A DNA stretch of 52,651 nt from Hydrogenophaga sp. (GCF_030158645.1 NZ_JAOASO010000064.1:1-52651), one strand, 5' to 3'; shown: positions 1-8,248, numbered from the stretch's first letter. Numbers and translations are program-made. The notes: a model not told the origin generated them from the sequence alone.

Positions 1-30
1 TTTTCAGTCGGCACTTCGACTTCTAGATGG

Positions 31-390
31 TCAGTTTTCGGTCGGCGTCAACACCGACAACACTCGCTGGTGGTGAAAGCTGCGGCAAGCCCGCTCCGTC
101 TCGGAGGACCGAAGCTCGTGCAACTTCAGTTTGGCGCGGTTGGCGGTGAGACCGAGAAAACCAAAGACCGCAAAGGCCCCTCCCGAGAAGGCGTGGATCT
201 CGCGGAAGCGCAAGAGGCGTTCACGGCCGATCGCGCTCAAGACCAGGTAGTGACGGGTGGCGATGGGGCCGGTGCTGTCCAACACCAGGACCGAATCTTC
301 TGGCCGGTGCACAGCGAGGAAGCGCTCGACCTCGCCGCGCACACGTTCCTGCAGACTTCTCATTCGTTTGGGGAGGTGGTGGGCCGTCAT
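31..390 (-). CDS. Patatin-like protein, short or 3'-truncated
   Basis: The 119-residue reading frame starts 13 bases after the stop of the diiron oxygenase gene and is the last visible gene of the operon. Residues about 33-80 look like the N-terminal part of a patatin-type lipid acyl hydrolase: a beta strand (VLVLDSTG), a region like the oxyanion hole, and a nucleophile elbow AFSGGAFA whose Ser would be the catalytic serine. No Ser/Asp dyad partner is present because the frame stops after 119 residues, whereas patatins are normally 250-400 residues long. The adjacent frame stays open from the stop to the window edge (reading DHLEVEVPTE), so the gene may be frameshifted, or it may be a genuinely short protein. 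Membership of the patatin family is an inference from a short motif. If correct, the protein would release or transfer fatty acyl groups, which suits the neighbouring lipid enzymes. Confidence 0.5.
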   Translation of the reverse strand: MTAHHLPKRMRSLQERVRGEVERFLAVHRPEDSVLVLDSTGPIATRHYLVLSAIGRERLLRFREIHAFSGGAFAVFGFLGLTANRAKLKLHELRSSETERACRSFHHQRVLSVLTPTEN

Positions 391-403
391 GGGGTGGGCT
401 CCG

Positions 404-1360
404 TCAGTCGATGTTGATGTTGATGGCGGCGAGCCTTCTGGAGAGCTCGCGCTGGATTTCCGTGTTCAAGGTTCGAACCTGTTCTTCCTCGGTGATGTCG
501 GCCATGAGCTTGCCGGGGAAGATCTGGATGTCGCCCATCAGGTCGCAGTGCCGATCCGCCACGGTCTGGTAGAGACCGATGTACTTGCGCACCACGCTGT
601 CGAACACGTTGTTCATGAGGCCAGAGGCTTCACGACACAGTTTCGTGACGCGTGCGCGAACCGCAGGCGAGAGACGCACGGCGTCTGCCACAAACGCTTC
701 ACCGAATCCCACGTGGTGAACCTCGTCGGCAAAGGCCCCCTGGATCATTCGGGAGAGCCCCGGATCCAGCTTCGACCAGTACTTGATCTCGTAGCGGTAG
801 ATCGGGTAAGCCATGCCCTCGAGCACGATGTTGTGAGCCACCATGGCGGACACCAAGTCGCCTCGATCGACCTGCTCACGGATCAGGTCGTAGAAGGTTT
901 GCAACTCGCGCGTGGTCACGCGGCTGACCATGGCCTGGCGCTCAGCAGGCGTGACACCGACATCGGCCATGCGACGGCAGAACACTTCGTAGTGACGCGC
1001 TTCGTCGATCGTCTGGGTGGCCAGAAACAGCCGGCTCGCTTCATCGGGTGCCATCGACACCAGCTTCGAAATGCCCTCAACCGAGATTTGTTCTGCGGTC
1101 AGGAAGGTGGCCACATCGATTTTGTAGATCTCCCGGATCAGTGGGTCGTCCCAGAAGACCGGGTGGGGCTCTTCTCCGCCCATGCCGAAGTGCGTGCCCC
1201 TGAGGGTGCGCCATGGGGTGCGTTCGAGCCAGGTCTGGATCGAGAACCCTGGCGCGTACCAGTCGCCTGCGGTGACGCTCGGTGCGTCGTGCATCAGTGC
1301 ACGGCGGTCAGCTGTCGCGGCGGAATGGGACGCCATCTGGGCGGTGTGTTCTGTTGGCAT
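404..1360 (-). CDS. Ferritin-like diiron oxygenase (R2/AurF-like fold)
   Basis: This 318-residue protein has the metal-ligand pattern of ferritin-like diiron oxidases: E90 on helix 1, E120-x-x-H123 (in DEARH), E181 (in LEGMAY) and E213-x-x-H216 (in DEVHH). The spacings of about 30, 61 and 32 residues resemble those of the arylamine N-oxygenase AurF. The extra histidine that AurF carries four residues before its last Glu is Ala209 here, so the site is closer to the R2/monooxygenase type. A reading frame extends 77 codons upstream, but that part overlaps the permease gene and is low-complexity. The ATG at 1360 overlaps the permease stop by one base (TGATG), which is typical translational coupling. 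The substrate is unknown. From context it may oxidise the fatty amine or aldehyde made by the fusion enzyme. Confidence 0.72.
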   Translation of the reverse strand: MPTEHTAQMASHSAATADRRALMHDAPSVTAGDWYAPGFSIQTWLERTPWRTLRGTHFGMGGEEPHPVFWDDPLIREIYKIDVATFLTAEQISVEGISKLVSMAPDEASRLFLATQTIDEARHYEVFCRRMADVGVTPAERQAMVSRVTTRELQTFYDLIREQVDRGDLVSAMVAHNIVLEGMAYPIYRYEIKYWSKLDPGLSRMIQGAFADEVHHVGFGEAFVADAVRLSPAVRARVTKLCREASGLMNNVFDSVVRKYIGLYQTVADRHCDLMGDIQIFPGKLMADITEEEQVRTLNTEIQRELSRRLAAININID

Positions 1361-2673
1361 CAGGTGTTCTGCTCCGAAGCGAAGAGAGGCTTTGCTGTGA
1401 GGGCTTGTGCCCGTGTTCGCAGCTGTCGAATGCGCATCAGGCCGACGGCGACGGCGGCCACCATCCAGGGCGTCAGGGCGAGCCCGAGTCGGCTTTGGCG
1501 ATGCGCTTCCCAGCAAGTCACCGCCATGACGCCCGTCAACAGCGTGGCGACGAACCAGAGCAGCCAACGCGGCAACAGCGTGGTTTTCCATGCGTGCTTG
1601 CGCGTGGTCGCTCGCAAGCGTGCAGCGCTGACGAGGTACATCACATACACGCTCGAGATGGCCAGGGCCCCGGCTTCCGCGAGCCCCTCAAGCGATGGCA
1701 ACCGCTGCACGAGGCCGACACCGAGCAGGCAAGTCAGGGCAACAGCCGCGATGGCTGCGACCGGGGTACCTGCCGCATTGGTGCGACCCAGGCCACTGGG
1801 CAGGAAACCTTCACGTGACAGCATGTGGATCAAGCGCGACCCACAGGCGAGGCCGGCATGGAACGTGCTGAGCATGGCCAGGGCCGTGATCGACACCAGC
1901 GCGGCGCTGGCCCAGGGCTCGCTCCACACGTTGGTCATGGCACGCTGCGGGATGAAAAGGTCAACCGCCTGACCACGCTCCCGCATCTGCACCAGTGCGG
2001 CGACGAGACACATGAACAGCAGCGCCAGCAGTGCACATGCGGCGAGGAGCACCCGAGGGACGCCTTGGGCATCCTGGAGGTTGCGCACCTGCAGCGTGGT
2101 GATCCACTCCACGCTGGCGAAAAGGAACAGACCGACGACGATCGCACTGGCCAAGTCCAGCGCCGGCAGAGACTGGATCTCCATGGGCACAGTGGAAAGG
2201 TTGGCTCCCGCGAGAAAGACCACCGACACAACCAGAAGCAGCACAAGACCGGTCTGCACCCAAGCCGCGGTTCGCCACCCGCAGAGGTGAGCCACCACGA
2301 CCACGGCAAAGACACCAACGGTCGTTTCCCAAGGCGGAAGCTGGGGCCAGACGTGCGTCGCGACCGCGAGGAACATGCGCATCTCGATGCCTGCGACCAG
2401 GATCACCAGGCACAGGTACAGAACCACCGCCATCAGAGACGCGAACTCTCCGATGCCGACTTTGGTGTAGGTGCGCAGGCCGACAGCAGACGGGAACAAA
2501 GATGCCAGTTCACTCACCGCCGCGATCACCACGAGCATCAGCAGGAAGCTCGCGCACAAGGCCACGAGCGCATGTCGCCCGCCGTGTTGGACCAACATGC
2601 CCAGCGCGGTGAAGCAGCTGGCGGAAAAGGCCATGCCAACGCCGTAGGCCAGCCTGTGGACGAAGCGGGACAT
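1360..2673 (-). CDS. APC-superfamily amino acid/amine permease
   Basis: This 437-residue integral membrane protein has about 12 hydrophobic segments. Its N-terminal segment carries a helix with small residues (YGVGMAFSASCF), followed by a conserved-looking acidic loop (ELASLFPSAVGLRTYTKVG) of the type seen in amino acid/polyamine/organocation permeases. The frame is open further upstream (to 2904), but that part overlaps the SCP2-like gene. The ATG at 2673 lies two bases after that gene's stop, and a second in-frame ATG lies at 2688. Its place inside the operon suggests that it imports an amino donor or precursor, or moves the amine product. Sequence alone cannot give the direction or the substrate. 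The family call is firm on topology and moderate on subfamily. Confidence 0.75.
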   Translation of the reverse strand: MSRFVHRLAYGVGMAFSASCFTALGMLVQHGGRHALVALCASFLLMLVVIAAVSELASLFPSAVGLRTYTKVGIGEFASLMAVVLYLCLVILVAGIEMRMFLAVATHVWPQLPPWETTVGVFAVVVVAHLCGWRTAAWVQTGLVLLLVVSVVFLAGANLSTVPMEIQSLPALDLASAIVVGLFLFASVEWITTLQVRNLQDAQGVPRVLLAACALLALLFMCLVAALVQMRERGQAVDLFIPQRAMTNVWSEPWASAALVSITALAMLSTFHAGLACGSRLIHMLSREGFLPSGLGRTNAAGTPVAAIAAVALTCLLGVGLVQRLPSLEGLAEAGALAISSVYVMYLVSAARLRATTRKHAWKTTLLPRWLLWFVATLLTGVMAVTCWEAHRQSRLGLALTPWMVAAVAVGLMRIRQLRTRAQALTAKPLFASEQNT

Positions 2674-2675
2674 GC

Positions 2676-3026
2676 TCAAGCGCCCCATATCAGCAGACTG
2701 ATCGCGTCCAGCTTGTTCTGGTCTGCCTGAGGCCCGTAGATCTGGAGATGGCCCTCGTTGTAGGCGGTCAATGGGTGCTCGCTGCCGGAGAAAACCGCCC
2801 GCAAAACGTCTGTTTCGCCCCGCAGCAGCAGCACTTCGTGAATGGGTGGCGTGGTGGTTTCCACGCCGATGATCTCGCCGTCGCGCAGCACCAGGCGAAA
2901 GCAACTCAGCGAATCGGAGCTCTGGACGTAGAACTCGGTCTTCCAGTGGCGAACCAGGTCCCGCACGTGTGCGTGGCCATTCGCACGGGCAGAAAAGGCA
3001 TGGAGGGCGCGTTCCAGTTCGATCAT
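2676..3026 (-). CDS. SCP2-like lipid-carrier domain protein
   Basis: This small soluble protein of 116 residues consists of one domain. The second half (LRAVFSGSEHPLTAYNEG, then LQIYGPQADQNKLDAI) follows the SCP2/sterol-carrier pattern, in which a strand and helix bearing a G-x-hydrophobic turn precede a C-terminal helix. Proteins of this fold bind acyl chains or sterols in a hydrophobic tunnel. It starts seven bases after the stop of the aminotransferase-reductase gene, with a good GAGGA ribosome-binding site at 3031-3036. A longer frame to 3053 would overlap that gene and is less likely. The protein has no signal peptide and is probably cytosolic. Inference: it presents a long-chain aldehyde, amine or acyl intermediate to the operon's other enzymes. 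Confidence 0.6.
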   Translation of the reverse strand: MIELERALHAFSARANGHAHVRDLVRHWKTEFYVQSSDSLSCFRLVLRDGEIIGVETTTPPIHEVLLLRGETDVLRAVFSGSEHPLTAYNEGHLQIYGPQADQNKLDAISLLIWGA

Positions 3027-3033
3027 CGGGTCC

Positions 3034-5757
3034 TCACAGCTGCGAGACCACAAAAGGCGCCCGACTCAGGTGCTCTGTTGTGCCGTTTGGGATTCTGGAT
3101 GTGGGCACGTCACGCCATGCGTCGGGCAGCTCGATGTGAGGCATGAAGCCATGGGCGTGCGCGGCCACTGCAATGCGACGGGCTTCGTTGATATCGATGC
3201 GCGACCCCAGGCTGTGGTGGTGCCGTGCTCCCTCCATGGCCAGCGTGATCGTCTCGGACAGGCACGCCAGGTTCAATCCCTTCGGGTAGCCCAGAACGTT
3301 CTGGCGGCCGAAGGCGATCTCTTCGGGCAACCGCATGACGCCACCCTCGTATGCCCAGACATCGCTGCGGTGCTCGCGAAGCTGGTGCAGCATGTCGAGC
3401 GGGCGGGACACATCGCACACCACCGCCCCCGGACGCAGCCATCCGGGTTCTGTGAACGCTCGGGTCGCGCTGGTCGCTGACAGCACGACATCGGCATGAC
3501 CCAGGGCGGTCTTCACATCGACATCTGCACGAAGCGGCGCCTTGGCGCCAAGCGCTTCGTCGATCTGTTGACACAGCAGCCGGTGCAGGAAGGTCCGCTG
3601 CGCCATGGGCACCCGGGCCGCCTCCTCTGCCAAAGAGCGCAGGCGTTTCAACAAGGTGCCACCGATCGCCACCACGATGCCGCGACCGGTGCCGTTCGCA
3701 GCGTTGCGGATGGCGTGGGCATAGATTTCGCCTGCGATCTCTTCGAGCACGCCCAGTGCCTGCGGGTTGTGAGCGTTGCCGATCAGATCGACCCTGCCAA
3801 AGTGCTCTGCCAAGTCGATCGCCGCCAGACGTCCGACCGAGCCGGCTGCGCCAATGACGACCGCACGCACTTCCAACGGATCCAGGCCCCGGTGTTTGAC
3901 AGCCGTGCGCAAGGTGTCCGTGCTGGCGAGCGCCGTGAGGCTGTTGCCCGTGGTCAGGTTCAGCCGGCAATCGGCGATGTCCGTGCCGCCACGGCTGATG
4001 ACCGATGTGAATGCGCCCAGGCCGACGATGTCCACGCCCAGCGCCCGGGCTTGATCGGTGAATTGCGTCAGCAATTCTTCGCGTTTGTCGCGGGCAAGGC
4101 GCAGCATCTGAGCGGGGGTCAGCGGACACGCGATCAGCCACCCTTCAACATGCCCGCCCTGTCTCGACAGGATCTTCTTCTGGTGGAACACGACTGCAGG
4201 CTCATGGACCTTGCTGAACCAGCTGGCCATCCAGCCTTGCCAGGCTTTTTGACCCGGTGCATCGAGCTGCGCAAGCTCTTCCGGCAAGGTGTTCATCAGA
4301 CCCGATTCATCTGTTGGATGAATCAGAAAAGCGAAACTGCCTCGGCGTCGCCCAGCGGTGTCGCTTGCAGGAAACGGCGTCTCGGTGATGGTGGATGACG
4401 AAGCCGTGGTGACGGGTGCCCGTGGCGAGGGTCCCGCACCGGCCATGTACGCAAACAGTTCTGCATAACGGCGGCGCGCGATCAGCCCGACCACGCCTTC
4501 CAGTGCGCAGAGGATCCGGTCGATTTCGCCGGCCGTGACCGTGAGCGGGGGTTGGATCCGCAACACATTGTTGTGGTTGAACACGGGCGCTGTCAGCAGG
4601 TGGTGCTCGTTCAGGAGGTGACCCGCAACGATGGGCACGGCATACCCCAGTTGCGACGCATGGGCAGCGAAGTAGCTCCGAGCGCCCTCCCAGGGCAGGA
4701 TGCGCAAGCCTTGCATCAGCCCGCGTCCGTTCGTGACCTCGACCGCCTCGGGGTGGCGTTCCACCAACGCTGCCAGCCCTGAAGACAAGCGTTCCCCCAT
4801 GTCTTTGGCGTGGCGAATCACAGCTCCCTGGTCACGCGTCAACTCATCAAGGACCGCGCAGCCCACCGCGCAGCTCAGATTGCTGTTGGCGAAGGTGGAG
4901 CTGTGCAACGCACCGAAGGCGGGCGTCCAGCTCTCTGCGTTGCAGATCAAGGCGCCCAGCGGAAGCAGGCCACCCCCCAGCGCTTTGGCGAGCAACACGA
5001 TGTCGGGCTCGAGACCGGGTTCCTGCTCAAAAGCAAACAGGCTTCCACTCCGACCGAGCCCGCTCTGGACCTCATCGATGACCAGCAAGGCGCCGTGCCG
5101 ATGACACAGTGCCGACACTTCGCCAAGGAATCCGGTGGGTTGACGGCGCATGCCACCTTCACCCTGGATGACTTCGATGAAGACGCCCGCCACCTGACCG
5201 GTTTGCAAGCGGGTGCGCAGGGCGTCCAGATCGCCGAAGGGCAGCACCTCGTGGCCCGGGTAGTCGATCAAAAACGCTTCGCGGTACTTCGGATTGCCCG
5301 TGCACATGAGCGCACCGGTTGTTTTGCCATGAAAGCCGCCGGCGAAGGACAGGATGAGCGGTTTCAGCGTCTTGGCGCGAACCATCTTGATGGCCGCCTC
5401 GGTGGCTTCTGCACCGCTGTTGACGTACGTGACGTACTTCATCGTCGCCGGCATGAGGCTCAACAGTTTGTGTCCGAGCTCGTCAGCTCGGGGGCTTAGC
5501 AGGGGTTGAACAAACGAAGGCTCCAACGCGCGGTGCGCCCTGAACACCGGGTCCCAGATGACTGAGGGGTTGTGGCCGAACGGCAGGGCGCCGTACTGTG
5601 CCAGCGCATCGAGGTAAGCCACGCCTGCCTCGTCGTACAGGTAGTGGCCCGCGGCGCGAACGATCGGCTTGTCAAAGCGGATGTGTTGAAGCAGAAAGCG
5701 CCGCTCTGGATTGATCGGCACACCACATTCCCCCCGCCCAGCGGACTTGAAGCCCAT
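3034..5757 (-). CDS. Class III aminotransferase fused to acyl-ACP-reductase-like domain
   Basis: This 907-residue fusion leads the operon, behind a strong AGGAG ribosome-binding site. Residues about 15-430 form a class III PLP aminotransferase: NSGAEATEAAIK at 113-124, D228 in VIDEVQSGLG, and K258 in LLAKALGGG as the Schiff-base lysine. A linker rich in Ser, Thr and Pro covers about 440-470. Residues about 474-860 resemble cyanobacterial long-chain acyl-ACP reductase (AAR): GVDIVGLGAFTSVI and TTGNSLTA, an NADPH loop GAAGSVG at 636-642, and C832 in LACLSETITLA at the position of the AAR acyl-enzyme cysteine. About 55 extra residues lie between the NADPH loop and the next strand (about 680-735). 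Expected chemistry: acyl thioester to aldehyde to primary amine. TamH (tambjamine) and PigE (prodigiosin) are known reductase-aminotransferase pairings, but their domain order was not compared here. Confidence 0.82.
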   Translation of the reverse strand: MGFKSAGRGECGVPINPERRFLLQHIRFDKPIVRAAGHYLYDEAGVAYLDALAQYGALPFGHNPSVIWDPVFRAHRALEPSFVQPLLSPRADELGHKLLSLMPATMKYVTYVNSGAEATEAAIKMVRAKTLKPLILSFAGGFHGKTTGALMCTGNPKYREAFLIDYPGHEVLPFGDLDALRTRLQTGQVAGVFIEVIQGEGGMRRQPTGFLGEVSALCHRHGALLVIDEVQSGLGRSGSLFAFEQEPGLEPDIVLLAKALGGGLLPLGALICNAESWTPAFGALHSSTFANSNLSCAVGCAVLDELTRDQGAVIRHAKDMGERLSSGLAALVERHPEAVEVTNGRGLMQGLRILPWEGARSYFAAHASQLGYAVPIVAGHLLNEHHLLTAPVFNHNNVLRIQPPLTVTAGEIDRILCALEGVVGLIARRRYAELFAYMAGAGPSPRAPVTTASSSTITETPFPASDTAGRRRGSFAFLIHPTDESGLMNTLPEELAQLDAPGQKAWQGWMASWFSKVHEPAVVFHQKKILSRQGGHVEGWLIACPLTPAQMLRLARDKREELLTQFTDQARALGVDIVGLGAFTSVISRGGTDIADCRLNLTTGNSLTALASTDTLRTAVKHRGLDPLEVRAVVIGAAGSVGRLAAIDLAEHFGRVDLIGNAHNPQALGVLEEIAGEIYAHAIRNAANGTGRGIVVAIGGTLLKRLRSLAEEAARVPMAQRTFLHRLLCQQIDEALGAKAPLRADVDVKTALGHADVVLSATSATRAFTEPGWLRPGAVVCDVSRPLDMLHQLREHRSDVWAYEGGVMRLPEEIAFGRQNVLGYPKGLNLACLSETITLAMEGARHHHSLGSRIDINEARRIAVAAHAHGFMPHIELPDAWRDVPTSRIPNGTTEHLSRAPFVVSQL

Positions 5758-5795
5758 GACACTCTCCTGCCATCCCGTTGGAACACTTTGGTTCC

Positions 5796-5867
5796 TATTC
5801 GGTCAATGATATGGATCCTTGTATCGAATAAAGTAGTCAAAAATGACAATTAATGGACAATATTCGA
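5796..5867. promoter_or_regulatory. AT-rich divergent control region with repeated TATTCG motif
   Basis: The 168-base gap between the lipid operon and its divergent regulator is markedly more AT-rich than its surroundings. It holds three copies of one heptamer: TATTCGG at 5796-5802, TCGAATA at 5824-5830 and TATTCGA at 5861-5867. The last two form an exact inverted repeat. A weak minus-strand promoter can be drawn with TTGTCA at 5844-5849 and GATACA at 5820-5825 (18-base spacer), which would place the middle copy over the -10 element. The GlxA/AraC-type protein encoded at 5926 is the obvious candidate to bind here. The motif copies are seen directly; the operator role is inferred. Confidence 0.4.
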
Positions 5868-5925
5868 CATTTCATGAGGGGAGGGTCGAGCCAATGCACT
5901 GCCGATCTGATAAGCGAGAACAACG

Positions 5926-6900
5926 ATGACGCACATCGCCGTCGTGGTGATGGAGGGGGTCCTGGATTCCAGTCTGGGCATCACGCTGGACACCCTGGGG
6001 GCAGCGGCCAACCTGGTGTCTGCCCAGGGCGGTACGCTCTCGATCCAGCCGGTCAGTTCGGGTCGTGCAACCCACGTACGAACGGGCTCTGGATTGCATC
6101 TCTCGGGTCTGACTCCGCAGGCTTGGGCGCGACAACCCGACGTGGTTCTGCTGCCGGGCTGCAACGTGAGCCGACCCGAACAACTGGCCGCCTGGTTGAA
6201 CCAGCCGGAGGTGCACTCGGTTCGAGACTGGCTGGTCGGTATCGTGCCCACCACGCGGTTGATGGCTTCCGGATGCGTGGGCACCTTTGTGATGGCCGCG
6301 GCGGGCCTGCTCAATGGCCGTTCAGCCACGACAACGTGGTGGCTGGCGCGGGAGTTTCAGCGTCTCTACCCCGATGTGAAGCTGGACATGAAGCGGATCG
6401 TGGTGGACGAGGGAAAGTACCTGACGGCGGGTGCTGCGCTGGCCCAGATCGACCTGACGCTCAGTGTCGTGCGGCGTCTGTTTGGCGATGAAATCGCGCG
6501 ACGGTCGGCGTCTTTCATGCTCGCTGACGAGCGACAGACGCAGGCGCATTTCGCCGTAAGCAGTGTGATGGCGCAGCCCCACCCCGATGTCACGCGCGCT
6601 GAGCGGTGGATTCACCAGAACCTGGGGCGCGCGTTTTCGATCGACGAGCTCGCCGATGCCCTGCACCTCACACCGCGCACGCTGGCCCGGCGTTTTGTGG
6701 AGGCCATTGGGACGCCGCCCTACCACTTCGTTCAACGGATCCGACTTGAGCGCGCCCACCAACTGTTGCAGACGACGGCCGAGCCGCTCCAGCACATCGC
6801 GGAGGCTGTGGGCTACCAGAACGCCAGCACGCTCACCCGCGCGTTCAAGCGCTTCGACTTTCCCAACCCGGCCGCGTTGCGGCGCGCTGTCAGGCGCTGA
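5926..6900 (+). CDS. GlxA-family transcriptional regulator (DJ-1/PfpI + AraC HTH)
   Basis: This 324-residue regulator has two domains. Residues about 3-190 form a DJ-1/PfpI-like class I amidotransferase fold, with C117 in the ASGCVGTFVMAAAGLLNG elbow typical of GlxA-family regulators. Residues about 222-324 hold two AraC-type helix-turn-helices (FSIDELADALHLTPRTLARRF and IAEAVGYQNASTLTRAFKRF). The N-terminal domain normally senses a small molecule rather than catalysing. The gene is transcribed away from the lipid operon across the AT-rich control region, so it is the likely local activator. It ends 24 bases before the convergent rhlE-type gene. Its ligand is unknown; related regulators often answer to amines or quaternary ammonium compounds. 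Confidence 0.88.
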   Translation: MTHIAVVVMEGVLDSSLGITLDTLGAAANLVSAQGGTLSIQPVSSGRATHVRTGSGLHLSGLTPQAWARQPDVVLLPGCNVSRPEQLAAWLNQPEVHSVRDWLVGIVPTTRLMASGCVGTFVMAAAGLLNGRSATTTWWLAREFQRLYPDVKLDMKRIVVDEGKYLTAGAALAQIDLTLSVVRRLFGDEIARRSASFMLADERQTQAHFAVSSVMAQPHPDVTRAERWIHQNLGRAFSIDELADALHLTPRTLARRFVEAIGTPPYHFVQRIRLERAHQLLQTTAEPLQHIAEAVGYQNASTLTRAFKRFDFPNPAALRRAVRR

Positions 6901-6924
6901 CTCTCCAACGCCAAGCGGTGCTCG

Positions 6925-8175
6925 TCAGGGTTTGAGCGGGTCGCCGCCGGCGTGCAGCGCAGCGGCACGCAGCTTGTCTTTTTTGCTCGGGCGCTTTCCC
7001 TTCACGCCGCCGCCCGCTTCGACGACCGGCACCACTTCCGTGGGCTCCAGGCCCGGCACGACTTCCAGTGGCAGGCTCAGGCCCTGGCGTTTTTCAATGA
7101 GGTGCCAATGCGCCTCGGAGGCTGGTGTCACGAAGCTCACGGCCAGGCCGCTGGCGCCAGCACGCCCTGTGCGGCCGATGCGGTGCACGTAGTCCACCGC
7201 CGAGCGGGGCAGGTCGTAGTTCACCACCACCGGCAGCTGGCTGATGTCGATGCCGCGCGCGGCCAGGTCGGTGGTCACCACCACGTCCCAGCGTTTTTCC
7301 TTGAATTCGTCGAGCGCCTGTTTGCGCGCGCCCTGGCTGAGGCCACCGTGGAACGAGGTGGCGTAGAGGTCACCCTGGTGCAACTTGGCGGCCACTCGCT
7401 CGGCCAGGTATTGCGTGGCCACGAACACCAGCACGCGTTGCCAGCCCTGTGTCTTGATGAGTTGGCGCAGCAGCTGCGTGCGGCGGTTGGTGTCCACCAG
7501 GTAGGCCTGCTGCACGACCACCGCTTCTTCCACTTGAATGCCGGGCACGTCGATGCGTCGGGGTTCGCGCAACAAGCGGTTGGCCAGCTCTTGCACAGCG
7601 CTCGGGAAGGTGGCCGAGAAAAAAAGGTTTTGGCGAGCCTCGGGCAACAACGCGAGCACGCGGGACAGTTCGTCGGCAAAGCCGAGGTCGAGCAGGCGGT
7701 CGGCTTCGTCGAGCACCAGCACGTCCACGCTGTTGAGTTTCAGGGCGTTGTGCTCCACCAGATCGAGCAGCCGCCCGGGCGTGGCCACCACCACATCGGC
7801 ACCGCCGCGCAGCGCCAGCATTTGCGGGTTGATGGAGACGCCACCGAACACCACGGCGGTCTTGGTTTTCGTGGGCAGGTGTTGCGCCAGGCTGCGCACG
7901 ACTTCACCGACCTGCGCGGCCAACTCGCGCGTGGGCACGAGCACCAACACGCGCACGCGGCGTGGGGTGTGGCCGGGGCTGGCGATCAGGCGCTGCAGCA
8001 GCGGCAGCACGTAGGCAGCGGTCTTGCCCGAGCCGGTCTGGGCGGTGGCGAGCACGTCACCCCCGCCAAGCACGGCGGGCACGGCCGCTGCCTGAATGGG
8101 CGTGGGGGTGGTGAAGCCGAGTTCGGCAGCGGCTTGGGCGAGGGCGGGCGCGAGGCCCAGGGCGTGGAATGGCAT
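6925..8175 (-). CDS. rhlE: DEAD-box ATP-dependent RNA helicase, RhlE type
   Basis: This 416-residue DEAD-box helicase unwinds RNA duplexes, probably in ribosome assembly or RNA decay. All core motifs are visible: the Q motif (FTTPTPIQ at 21-28), Walker A AQTGSGKT with K51, PTRELAAQ, TPGRLLDL, DEAD at 156-159, SAT at 187-189, then TTDLAARGIDI and HRIGRTGRAG in the second RecA domain. A lysine-rich tail (KGKRPSKKDKLRAAA) ends the protein, as in RhlE-like helicases. The open frame runs 114 codons further upstream, but the ATG at 8175 starts directly at the family's usual N-terminus, so the longer version is rejected. It is divergent from the SUI1-like gene, with 73 bases between them. Confidence 0.92.
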   Translation of the reverse strand: MPFHALGLAPALAQAAAELGFTTPTPIQAAAVPAVLGGGDVLATAQTGSGKTAAYVLPLLQRLIASPGHTPRRVRVLVLVPTRELAAQVGEVVRSLAQHLPTKTKTAVVFGGVSINPQMLALRGGADVVVATPGRLLDLVEHNALKLNSVDVLVLDEADRLLDLGFADELSRVLALLPEARQNLFFSATFPSAVQELANRLLREPRRIDVPGIQVEEAVVVQQAYLVDTNRRTQLLRQLIKTQGWQRVLVFVATQYLAERVAAKLHQGDLYATSFHGGLSQGARKQALDEFKEKRWDVVVTTDLAARGIDISQLPVVVNYDLPRSAVDYVHRIGRTGRAGASGLAVSFVTPASEAHWHLIEKRQGLSLPLEVVPGLEPTEVVPVVEAGGGVKGKRPSKKDKLRAAALHAGGDPLKP

Positions 8176-8248
8176 GGTCTTGGGTGGGTTCGGCCCAGTG
8201 TACCGGTGGCGCGTGCGCCCCCGTGGGGTCGCGCTACGATCCAGACCC

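Noticed and set aside
404..1360. Straight assignment as AurF-type N-oxygenase
   Set aside because: Spacing fits, but the AurF-specific extra histidine is Ala209, so only a general diiron oxygenase call is supported.
257..1972. 571-codon plus-strand frame opposite the diiron oxygenase and permease genes
   Set aside because: It has no recognisable domain and lies over two genes with clear motifs on the minus strand.
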